Of a stretch of 6,391 bases of DNA, positions 1 through 5,365 are shown one piece after another; positions within the stretch are counted from its first letter, which is position 1; the number at the start of each line of letters is the position of its first letter. Made by a program: the position numbers and the translations under genes. Below the pieces are notes generated by a model. That model made no database searches. It saw only the letters and a program-made list of their open reading frames with translations, and was not told the DNA's origin. This stretch comes from Gammaproteobacteria bacterium (GTDB lineage: Bacteria; Pseudomonadota; Gammaproteobacteria; SG8-11): positions 1 through 6,391 of the forward strand of contig JACQEQ010000419.1 of NCBI GenBank assembly GCA_016200445.1. The letters are read 5' to 3'.

Positions 1-289
1 GGTGCCCTATCGATCTTGATCCATCGCCATCCGCCTGCTCGTAATAATTACGAGCCTGATGCGTATAATATTTGACATATAGTTTTCCTAGATCTTCGTC
101 TACTGGCCTCGGATCAAGCCAATGTGTTCCGCATTTTGTATTCAAGCATGTCTTCATTGACCAATAACCTGGAACGCCAAATAATCGGTCATTTAGGTTT
201 TCGTAAACAATTTTCCCTTGCGAACCACAGACGACACAGTGCGGCTGCGGTTGGGTATGTATCAAATCTTGTTGCGTGTTTTCGCTCAT
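1..289 (-). CDS. Class I SAM-dependent methyltransferase, N-terminal part (3' end outside window)
   Basis: Only the first 96 codons are present; the gene continues past position 1. The ATG at 289-287 overlaps the flippase TGA (ATGA, 4 bp), and an AAGGA sequence lies 10 nt upstream (300-304). The visible protein has a zinc-ribbon-like head: Cys18-x2-Cys21-Gly, then Cys48-x4-Cys53-Gly, followed by WLDPRP (57-62) and KYYTHQ (73-78). This layout is what I know from cysteine-headed class I methyltransferases common in polysaccharide and O-antigen clusters, where the SAM-binding Rossmann domain follows. That domain is outside the window, so the catalytic motif GxGxG cannot be seen and the substrate (a sugar or lipid-linked intermediate) is a guess from context. 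Its coupling to the flippase supports membership of the same operon. The family call is from memory of the motif pattern; the reading frame itself is secure. Confidence 0.78.
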   Translation of the reverse strand, partial: MSENTQQDLIHTQPQPHCVVCGSQGKIVYENLNDRLFGVPGYWSMKTCLNTKCGTHWLDPRPVDEDLGKLYVKYYTHQARNYYEQADGDGSRSIGH

Positions 290-1824
290 CTGCGAAAATT
301 CCTTAGCTTGTTCAGAAACTGTAACCCATAATTTTTTTCGTCATGAGTTAGCAACAATTTCCAACTCACCAACACAAACCCGATAATCATTCCAGCGGTA
401 ACATAAAGACTTGTATTAACCGGCACCATGGCGCATGTAATTAATATCGCGCCCAATCCTGCAATCAGCCCTAGAGATCGCCAAATATTTTCTATTGGTA
501 TGCCCGCGATTTTACTTGCCACATAAAACAGTGCTAAAGCGTCGGCTGCTACACGAAGCACCCAAACTGCTGCGGCCCCCTCAATTCCAAATTCATCTAT
601 CGAGTACCACAACAAAATAAAATAGAATGGCAATTCTATTAGATGCAATTTAGCGGTGATGTCTGGTCTACCCTGCGCCTGAATCAAAGCGAAAGGAATT
701 TGCGCCACACTATTAATTAGAACTCCAATGGCCAAGAACTGCAGAACTACGGTACTGTGATGCGCGAACTCATCTCCGAGCCAGACAGACAAGCCTAATT
801 CAGCGCTCCCTACAAAAATTATCACCGCAGGGAATATAGATAAAAACACGTACTTTACAGCACGTTCAAATAGCAATTGCAACCGTTTCCTGTTATTCAC
901 AAAGGCAATCGCAAACGCAGGAAACAACACTCCACATAGCGCATTGGGTACGACAAACAATTTAGTTACGATCTCGTAAGGGGTTGCATAATAGGCAACC
1001 GCAGCGACGGATACTATAGCGCCGACCAAAAAACGATCGAAGTAAATCATCATCGGGCCAACTAGATTAGTTACCGTCATCCATCCGCCGAATCCAAACA
1101 ATTCACGAATATAAATTGAGGAAACCCCCACTTCGTTCCATGCTTCGATGCGACGAGTACAAATAAAATAATATGCTCCAGCACTAACTACCCGCACAAT
1201 AATCAGCACTACCACCACAACTGTTAAGCTGTTAGTAAAAGGCAGGACCAACACAGGCCCCAAAAAAGTGAATATCCCTGAAAATAGCCTCACACCGTTT
1301 ACTGCAAAAAATAATTGGTAAGACTCCAACACTGCACGAAACGCTGTAGTCAGAATGACAACAGGAATCGATATCGCCAGGAAATAGAATACTAACCGTG
1401 CCTCCCCACGCAGCTCCTGCGGCATGTTTAGAACGGTGTCTACTAGGTAGGGAGTTAATGCTCCGGAAAAAGCTGCGCCGACTACCCCTAAGACGGTCAT
1501 TAGCACAATCGACGTGCCAATAATCTGTGGAATAGCTGCCGTTTGGCCGGCACCTAACCTCGCGGCAATTAACTTCGTCAGCGCACGACCCAAACCAAAG
1601 TCGAAAAGACTGAAGTATCCAACTACCATCCACGCTAAGGTAAGTACGCCAAACCGGTTTGTTCCAAGACTATGGAGTAACGGCGGAATACATAAAACTC
1701 CAGCAATAAACGGAAGACCTGTTCCAATCAAATTCCAAATGACATTCTGCGCCAGCAAACTACCGCTTGTGAGAGATTCAGTACCGGGCGCATTTGATCT
1801 CATTTCACGGGATGTAGTCGACAT
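286..1824 (-). CDS. wzx: Wzx-type oligosaccharide flippase (MOP/MATE-like polysaccharide transporter)
   Basis: A 512-residue, strongly hydrophobic integral membrane protein. After a polar N-terminus of about 20 residues come many hydrophobic segments, consistent with the 12-14 transmembrane helices of this family. Early family features include the first helix (about 25-46), the loop HSLGTNRFGVLTL (51-63), and YFSLFDFGLGRALTKLIAAR (70-89), which matches the usual Wzx pattern of a small loop, an aromatic helix and an acidic-Gly-basic turn. The expected role is to move undecaprenyl-linked repeat units across the inner membrane. The start is uncertain. ATG at 1824 is chosen, with TTG at 1827 directly before it and another in-frame ATG at residue 8. 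The rmlD stop lies 5 bp upstream, and the only Shine-Dalgarno-like AAGG (1828-1831) is closer to the ATG than ideal. The gene is AT-richer than the upstream rml genes, typical of serotype-specific genes. Substrate cannot be inferred. Confidence 0.9.
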   Translation of the reverse strand: MSTTSREMRSNAPGTESLTSGSLLAQNVIWNLIGTGLPFIAGVLCIPPLLHSLGTNRFGVLTLAWMVVGYFSLFDFGLGRALTKLIAARLGAGQTAAIPQIIGTSIVLMTVLGVVGAAFSGALTPYLVDTVLNMPQELRGEARLVFYFLAISIPVVILTTAFRAVLESYQLFFAVNGVRLFSGIFTFLGPVLVLPFTNSLTVVVVVLIIVRVVSAGAYYFICTRRIEAWNEVGVSSIYIRELFGFGGWMTVTNLVGPMMIYFDRFLVGAIVSVAAVAYYATPYEIVTKLFVVPNALCGVLFPAFAIAFVNNRKRLQLLFERAVKYVFLSIFPAVIIFVGSAELGLSVWLGDEFAHHSTVVLQFLAIGVLINSVAQIPFALIQAQGRPDITAKLHLIELPFYFILLWYSIDEFGIEGAAAVWVLRVAADALALFYVASKIAGIPIENIWRSLGLIAGLGAILITCAMVPVNTSLYVTAGMIIGFVLVSWKLLLTHDEKNYGLQFLNKLRNFRR

Positions 1825-1829
1825 CAACC

Positions 1830-2708
1830 TTACTGCGACAAATCAAAACTGTTAAACATTTTACGCAATGCACAACGCCAAGGATCGGATGCCTTAACAC
1901 GCTCCCAAGTAGTTAATTTATCTAACACAGAAAATGGAGGACGAATCGCGACCGTCGGGTAACTAAGAGAATTTATTGGAACAATATTGATGTCATTGGT
2001 AATCATTCGCTTATCAAGGGCCTCTTCTTTTATTGCCACCGCGAAGTCATACCAACTAGCGACGCCAGCATCGGTCCAATGGTATGTTCCAGTTAACCCG
2101 GGTTTTTCAACTATCTTCCAAATCGTTTCCGCAAGACCCCTAGCCCAAGTAGGAGTACCTACTTGGTCACATACCACACGAATCTCATCCCGTTCCTGCA
2201 TTAAGCGCAACATCGTTTTCACGAAGTTGTGGCCATGCGCGGAATAGACCCACGCAGTGCGCAAAATTAGTGCGCGTCCAGCAGTAATATCGCGCACAGC
2301 TAGTTCACCTGCTAACTTGCTAGAACCATATGTATTGATTGGATTCGGCACGTCTTGAGGTAAATACGGGCTGGATTTTTTTCCGTCGAACACAAAATCG
2401 GTCGAGATATGGATCAAACGTGAATGCTGATTTACAGCAGCGCGCGCTAAATTCGCAGCGCCATCGCGATTTATCGCAAAAGCGAGCTCTTTTTCACTTT
2501 CCGCTTTATCAACCGCAGTGTACGCAGCTGCGTTAATGATGATATCTGGTTGAATCAGAGCAACCAACTGTTCAACTTGTTCCGCGTTGGTGATATCCAA
2601 ACGCACACGGTCCACCGCCACAACTTCTACACCCTGCGGGGCTGTGCGCTGTAATTCCCAACCGACTTGACCGTTGGCTCCAGTGATGAGAACGCGTGAT
2701 ACGGTCAC
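1830..2708 (-). CDS. rmlD: dTDP-4-dehydrorhamnose reductase RmlD
   Basis: Catalyses the last step of dTDP-L-rhamnose synthesis, the NAD(P)H-dependent reduction of dTDP-4-keto-L-rhamnose. The 292-residue product has normal family length. It shows the SDR-fold nucleotide-binding motif GANGQVG (10-16), INAAAYTAVDKAE (58-70), the ISTDFVFDG strand (101-109) and the catalytic TYGSSK (126-131) with Tyr127 and Lys131. TAWVYS (151-156) is also typical of RmlD. Translation starts at GTG 2708, whose GTGA overlaps the rmlC stop by 4 bp, so translation is probably coupled. Composition shifts inside this gene: near the start it is about 55% GC (33/60 at 2641-2700), and toward its end about 43-45% (26/60 at 1921-1980, 27/60 at 1861-1920). 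This suggests it lies at or near a recombination boundary. The gene looks complete and functional. Confidence 0.97.
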   Translation of the reverse strand: MTVSRVLITGANGQVGWELQRTAPQGVEVVAVDRVRLDITNAEQVEQLVALIQPDIIINAAAYTAVDKAESEKELAFAINRDGAANLARAAVNQHSRLIHISTDFVFDGKKSSPYLPQDVPNPINTYGSSKLAGELAVRDITAGRALILRTAWVYSAHGHNFVKTMLRLMQERDEIRVVCDQVGTPTWARGLAETIWKIVEKPGLTGTYHWTDAGVASWYDFAVAIKEEALDKRMITNDINIVPINSLSYPTVAIRPPFSVLDKLTTWERVKASDPWRCALRKMFNSFDLSQ

Positions 2709-3253
2709 GGAAAATATGACGCCTGTTGCAGGTCCACGCCCTTTGAGTCTTTCTCAGACAACAACGGAGCCTGACCTTGAGCAATTGGCCAATCAATTCC
2801 AAGATCAGGATCGTTCCAGCGAATGCAGCGCTCATGTTCGGGTGCGTAGTAGTCAGTACATTTGTACATGAACTCAGCAGACTCTGAGGTTACGTAAAAT
2901 CCGTGAGCAAAACCCATCGGCACCCACAACATGCGTTTATTCTCCGCAGATAACACCACACCGAACCATTTGCCGAATGTAGGTGAGCTTTTGCGTATAT
3001 CCACAACAACGTCGAATACTTCACCCGCAGTCACACGCACGAGCTTGCACTGCGGTTGTTTGATTTGGTAATGCAAGCCGCGCAACGTGCCCTGCACTGA
3101 TTTGCTGTGATTGTCTTGCACGAACTTCAGATCCAACCCGCATTGCGCAAAAGCGCGCGCGTTCCAGGTCTCCACAAAAAATCCCCGTGCATCACCAAAA
3201 ACGCGTGGCTCGATGATCACGACTCCGGGCAATTCGGTTTCAATAATGTTCAC
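2705..3253 (-). CDS. rmlC: dTDP-4-dehydrorhamnose 3,5-epimerase RmlC
   Basis: Epimerises C3 and C5 of dTDP-4-keto-6-deoxy-D-glucose to give the L-rhamno configuration. The 182-residue cupin protein has standard length. Visible family landmarks are FGDARGFFVETW (19-30), the substrate-binding QDNHS (46-50), and LRGLHYQ (57-63) containing the catalytic His61. Further landmarks are VFDVVVDIR (79-87), MGFAHGFYV (113-121), YKCTDYY (130-136) with the conserved tyrosines, and WNDPDLGIDWP (146-156). The start is GTG at 3253: its G is also the last base of the rmlA TAG stop (TAGTG, 1-bp overlap). The resulting N-terminus MNIIETELPGV matches the usual RmlC beginning, so no other start is needed. A GGAG lies about 11 nt upstream inside rmlA. 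It is a dimeric cytosolic enzyme acting between RmlB and RmlD. Confidence 0.97.
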   Translation of the reverse strand: MNIIETELPGVVIIEPRVFGDARGFFVETWNARAFAQCGLDLKFVQDNHSKSVQGTLRGLHYQIKQPQCKLVRVTAGEVFDVVVDIRKSSPTFGKWFGVVLSAENKRMLWVPMGFAHGFYVTSESAEFMYKCTDYYAPEHERCIRWNDPDLGIDWPIAQGQAPLLSEKDSKGVDLQQASYFP

Positions 3254-4128
3254 TAAAACACTTTCTCCGTCAGCAACCGCAATAAATATTGGCCATAACT
3301 GTTTTTCTTGAGTGGTTCGGCCAGTGCACGTAGTTCATCTGCTGTGATATATCCCATGCGATAGGCAATTTCTTCCGGGCATGCGATCTTTAAGCCCTGT
3401 CGGCGTTCGATTGTTTCAATAAATGTGGATGCTTCGAGTAGCGACTCGTGAGTGCCCGTATCCAACCAAGCCATGCCACGTCCCATGATCTCGACACTGA
3501 GACCACCCAAGGCCAAGTACTTTTTATTTACGTCGGTAATTTCCAACTCGCCACGCGGCGAAGGTTTCAGCGATTCCGCAATTTCAACCACGTGGTCGTC
3601 ATAAAAATACAGGCCTGTGACGGCGTAACGGGACTTCGGTTTGGCAGGCTTCTCCTCCAGACTCACAGCACGGCCAGCCGCATCAAACTCCACCACGCCG
3701 TAACGTTCGGGATCCTGCACAGCGTAGGCAAACACCGTCCCACCGGATTTTTGTTGCGCTGCGCGCATCAGTAAACCCGCCAGATCGTGGCCGTAAAATA
3801 TGTTATCTCCCAGCACCAATGCGCACGACGATGACCCGATAAATTTCTTGCCGATAATAAACGCTTGCGCCAAGCCATCCGGCGACGGTTGCACGGCATA
3901 CGAGATGGAGAGCCCCCAGCGTGCGCCATCGCCCAACAGACGTTCGAATCGCGGCGTGTCGTCAGGCGTGGAAATGACCAATATCTCGCGTATCCCGGCC
4001 AGCATGAGCGTGGACAGCGGATAATAAATCATTGGCTTGTCGTAGACCGGCAACAACTGTTTGGAAACGACTTGCGTTACTGGGTACAACCGTGTGCCCG
4101 ATCCGCCGGCGAGGATAATTCCCTTCAT
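3253..4128 (-). CDS. rmlA: Glucose-1-phosphate thymidylyltransferase RmlA
   Basis: First enzyme of the dTDP-rhamnose pathway: dTTP plus glucose-1-phosphate gives dTDP-glucose and pyrophosphate. The 291-residue length is normal. The nucleotidyltransferase signature LAGGSGTRLYPVT spans residues 6-18 and is followed by VSKQLLPVYDKPM (21-33). The metal and substrate sites are recognisable as LGDNIFYG (106-113, Asp108), EEKP (158-161) and WLDTGTH (221-227, Asp223). The C-terminus GQYLLRLL is family-like. The ATG at 4128 overlaps the stop of the preceding 36-codon ORF (ATGA), and GAGG sits 7 nt upstream (4136-4139). That ribosome-binding site abuts the duplicated rmlB tail, which suggests rmlA once followed rmlB directly. 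RmlA enzymes are usually feedback-inhibited by dTDP-rhamnose, but this cannot be read from the sequence. GC is high here (40/60 at 3901-3960). Confidence 0.98.
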   Translation of the reverse strand: MKGIILAGGSGTRLYPVTQVVSKQLLPVYDKPMIYYPLSTLMLAGIREILVISTPDDTPRFERLLGDGARWGLSISYAVQPSPDGLAQAFIIGKKFIGSSSCALVLGDNIFYGHDLAGLLMRAAQQKSGGTVFAYAVQDPERYGVVEFDAAGRAVSLEEKPAKPKSRYAVTGLYFYDDHVVEIAESLKPSPRGELEITDVNKKYLALGGLSVEIMGRGMAWLDTGTHESLLEASTFIETIERRQGLKIACPEEIAYRMGYITADELRALAEPLKKNSYGQYLLRLLTEKVF

Positions 4129-4235
4129 TGCGCTACCTCAACCACACCCAACCGCTCGCTCGCGCTGAAACGTTGGATCGCGTCAAGCAGTCCCGCGAGG
4201 TATGCACGCTGCGCGTCAAGTACGGATTTGTCCAT
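4125..4235 (-). CDS. 36-residue ORF coupled to rmlA; probable remnant fused to an rmlB tail
   Basis: A short frame with ATG at 4235, 3 bp after the preceding MNT stop. It has GGAAG 8 nt upstream (4244-4248), and its TGA overlaps the rmlA ATG (ATGA). These signals suggest it is translated, or at least that ribosomes pass through it to rmlA. Residues 1-22 (MDKSVLDAQRAYLAGLLDAI then QR) look like one amphipathic helix. From memory they resemble the N-terminus of HEPN-like partner proteins encoded next to MNT nucleotidyltransferases; I cannot verify this here. The rest contains ERLGVV, identical to the C-terminus of RmlB in this window, and the DNA here repeats the 3' end of rmlB. The ORF therefore looks chimeric: the start of a truncated MNT partner joined to an old rmlB tail. 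It may be a pseudogene whose only remaining role is to carry the rmlA ribosome-binding site. No function is assigned. Confidence 0.45.
   Translation of the reverse strand: MDKSVLDAQRAYLAGLLDAIQRFSASERLGVVEVAQ
4136..4139 (-). promoter_or_regulatory. Shine-Dalgarno of rmlA, beside the rmlB-tail repeat
   Basis: GAGG on the minus strand, 7 nt before the rmlA ATG. It directly adjoins the duplicated rmlB tail (4141-4172), which fits the idea that this segment is the original rmlB/rmlA junction retained for rmlA translation. Confidence 0.65.
4141..4172. repeat. Direct repeat of the rmlB 3' end, copy before rmlA
   Basis: Positions 4141-4157 (ACCACACCCAACCGCTC on the plus strand) are identical to 5371-5387 in rmlB. 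With a 4-base insertion (4158-4161, possibly a tandem duplication of CGAG on the minus strand), the match extends to 4172 with 9 of 10 bases identical. The copy lies inside the 36-codon ORF and encodes ERLGVV in the same frame as rmlB over the core. It marks the right-hand end of rmlA's upstream region and one edge of the inserted MNT/HEPN block. Confidence 0.85.
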
Positions 4236-4238
4236 AAC

Positions 4239-4535
4239 TTACACTTCCAAGCGAGCCGCGTCCCCGCTGGCGATGATCTGGAACGGTGTTAGCGCCGCGT
4301 TGCGAACGTGCGCAATGATATCGACCGGCAAGCCCAGCCGGGATTCCAATTCCATTTTGATCCGCGCACGTTGGATCAGCGACAACGCGGTGTCAGCCTC
4401 GACAAAAATGTCAACATCGCCGCCACTGACCGCGTCATTAAGACGCGAGCCAAACAGATACGCCTCTGCCCCCGGGCCAGCCCAACGAGACACAGCGTCA
4501 ACGATCAAACGAACTTGATCCTGATTAAGACGCAT
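4239..4535 (-). CDS. Second MNT-fold nucleotidyltransferase domain protein (orphan antitoxin-like)
   Basis: A 98-residue minimal nucleotidyltransferase. It has the polymerase-beta-like motif FGSRLNDAVSGGDVDIFVE (28-46), a GSX9DXD arrangement with Gly29, Ser30, Asp40 and Asp42, and a third acidic residue in LPVDIIAH (Asp72). All three expected carboxylates are present, so the catalytic site looks intact. The start is ATG 4535, supported by AAGGA 6 nt upstream (4542-4546); an in-frame TTG at 4595 would add 20 residues without family character. The sequence is clearly different from MntA at 4964-5365, so this is not a recent duplication. Such genes usually sit beside a HEPN-type partner. Here the downstream neighbour is only a 36-codon ORF, so its own partner may have been lost. 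It could use the upstream HepT instead, or be a leftover antitoxin. Biochemical activity is inferred from fold motifs only. Confidence 0.85.
   Translation of the reverse strand: MRLNQDQVRLIVDAVSRWAGPGAEAYLFGSRLNDAVSGGDVDIFVEADTALSLIQRARIKMELESRLGLPVDIIAHVRNAALTPFQIIASGDAARLEV
4244..4248 (-). promoter_or_regulatory. Shine-Dalgarno of the 36-codon ORF
   Basis: GGAAG on the minus strand, 8 nt before ATG 4235 and overlapping the last codons of the second MNT gene. It supports real initiation of the short ORF. Confidence 0.5.
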
Positions 4536-4541
4536 CGGGTG

Positions 4542-4549
4542 TCCTTTCC
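4542..4549 (-). promoter_or_regulatory. Shine-Dalgarno deciding the start of the second MNT gene
   Basis: GGAAAGGA on the minus strand, with AAGGA ending 6 nt before the ATG at 4535. This favours that ATG over the in-frame TTG at 4595. Confidence 0.75.
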
Positions 4550-4563
4550 ATAATCTTGTTTTT

Positions 4564-4581
4564 CGAGCTGATAACAGCTCG
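4564..4581. other. Perfect hairpin in the gap between hepT and the second MNT gene
   Basis: A 7-bp perfect stem (CGAGCTG / CAGCTCG) with a 4-base loop (ATAA on the plus strand) sits in the 66-bp space between the hepT stop and the MNT start. On the transcribed strand it is followed by an A-run, not a U-run, so it does not look like an intrinsic terminator. It could be an RNA-processing or stability element separating hepT from the downstream genes, or an operator-like palindrome. Function is not established. Confidence 0.5.
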
Positions 4582-4601
4582 GGCAAATTCTTCAAAATCA
4601 G

Positions 4602-4967
4602 TCAAGCGCTTTTTGCAATCGAATGGACGATTGCCCAGTTAATAGCATCGTAGTTGTGGACTGCGATGTTGCGGAATCCCACCGCCTTTTTCATACGCAG
4701 CGCCAAATCTGCGCCAATTACTCCCGCGCTATTTAACACGTTGAACGTTTGCCCCATCGTGTCCGGCGGCGGATATTCCGTTTCTGAAATGAGGTGTGCG
4801 CCGATGTCCACGCAAATCTGCACAGCACGCGTCCGGTTCAATGCCAGAATATCCTGCGCATCAATATCTGCGACCAAAGCATCCACATCCGCCGTGCATT
4901 TCACTGCAACGCGGCGCAAGTAGCGCCGCAATGACTCCAGCTTCTCTTCAATTACCGGCCAATTCAT
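4602..4967 (-). CDS. hepT: HepT-like HEPN ribonuclease toxin (DUF86 family)
   Basis: A 121-residue, mainly helical protein. It carries the HEPN catalytic motif RNIAVHNY at 99-106: Arg99, Asn100, His104 and Tyr106, giving RX4HXY. In characterised HepT/MntA pairs this motif forms the RNase site at the dimer interface, and its Tyr is AMPylated by MntA to silence the toxin. Other family-like stretches are NRTRAVQICVDIGAHLI (44-60) and PPPDTMGQTFNVLNSAGVI (66-84). All key residues are present, so the toxin appears intact. The ATG at 4967 overlaps the mntA TGA (ATGA), with a consensus GGAGG 5 nt upstream (4973-4977). This arrangement would keep antitoxin and toxin synthesis linked, and the strong ribosome-binding site should give good toxin expression. 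The location inside an rml operon is not typical for a stand-alone toxin-antitoxin locus. Confidence 0.92.
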   Translation of the reverse strand: MNWPVIEEKLESLRRYLRRVAVKCTADVDALVADIDAQDILALNRTRAVQICVDIGAHLISETEYPPPDTMGQTFNVLNSAGVIGADLALRMKKAVGFRNIAVHNYDAINWAIVHSIAKSA

Positions 4968-5365
4968 GCTTGCCTCCGTTCCTTGAGGATTCTGCTCCGA
5001 TACGGCATGAAATCAGCTTGATTCAACAGATGTTTATTCAGCACAAAAGCGAAATCTGCGTCAGCGCCCAGTATTTTTTTTCCGCGCGTTACGATTTGCC
5101 CCAGCAAGGGTTCGCCCGCCACATAAATATCCACCAGATCGACCGGGCGTCCCAGCGCTTCAGCTAACTCTGCGATCAGTTGGATTTTCTCATGCGTGGC
5201 TAGCGGCTGGTCGGCCCCGATGGCCAGATCAAGATCACTGTCCCGGTCGCTTTCACCTTGAGCTAAAGACCCAAACAACACCGCCAGATGGATCGTTGTA
5301 TGTCTTTCCAGCACCTGTTGGATACGCGCAGGGTCGGTTGCGTTTACCTTCTTGAGCTTATGCAT
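4964..5365 (-). CDS. mntA: MntA-like nucleotidyltransferase antitoxin
   Basis: A 133-residue MNT-domain protein with the antitoxin signature FGSLAQGESDRDSDLDLAI (31-49): GSX10DXD with Gly32, Ser33, Asp44 and Asp46. A third acidic position follows in RPVDLVDIYV (73-82; Asp76 or Asp79). In characterised pairs MntA uses ATP to AMPylate the tyrosine of its HepT partner, and the adjacent HepT has that tyrosine. The frame stays open upstream to 5473, but that extension lies wholly inside rmlB. The ATG at 5365 gives the family-like N-terminus and is chosen. It overlaps the last 8 bp of rmlB, so translation probably follows from rmlB. Only a weak GGTGG (5369-5373) precedes it, next to or within the rmlB direct repeat. 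The C-terminal tail after residue 100 is hydrophobic, then basic (RSRILKERRQA), similar to family members. Confidence 0.92.
   Translation of the reverse strand: MHKLKKVNATDPARIQQVLERHTTIHLAVLFGSLAQGESDRDSDLDLAIGADQPLATHEKIQLIAELAEALGRPVDLVDIYVAGEPLLGQIVTRGKKILGADADFAFVLNKHLLNQADFMPYRSRILKERRQA
4973..4977 (-). promoter_or_regulatory. Strong Shine-Dalgarno of hepT
   Basis: GGAGG on the minus strand, 5 nt before the hepT ATG and inside the last codons of mntA. It is the best ribosome-binding site in the window and fixes the hepT start. It also implies that the toxin can be initiated independently as well as by coupling to mntA. Confidence 0.8.

Noticed and set aside
64..77. TATAAT and TTGACA sequences as a plus-strand promoter
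   Set aside because: They are in the wrong order and nearly adjacent, lie inside the methyltransferase coding region, and face no plus-strand gene.
1514..1855. 113-codon plus-strand frame, and other plus-strand frames opposite rml genes
   Set aside because: Antisense shadows of wzx, rmlD, rmlC and rmlB with no independent protein signal.
3865..4518. 217-codon open frame on the plus strand
   Set aside because: It runs antisense across rmlA, ORF36 and the second MNT gene, shows no recognisable domain, and is explained by codon bias of the genes beneath it.
4564..4581. Hairpin as an intrinsic terminator
   Set aside because: No U-tract follows the stem on the transcribed strand, and the downstream genes appear to depend on read-through.
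4536..4595. Longer second MNT gene from TTG 4595
   Set aside because: It would read through the hairpin with unfamiliar sequence, while ATG 4535 has a well-placed Shine-Dalgarno.
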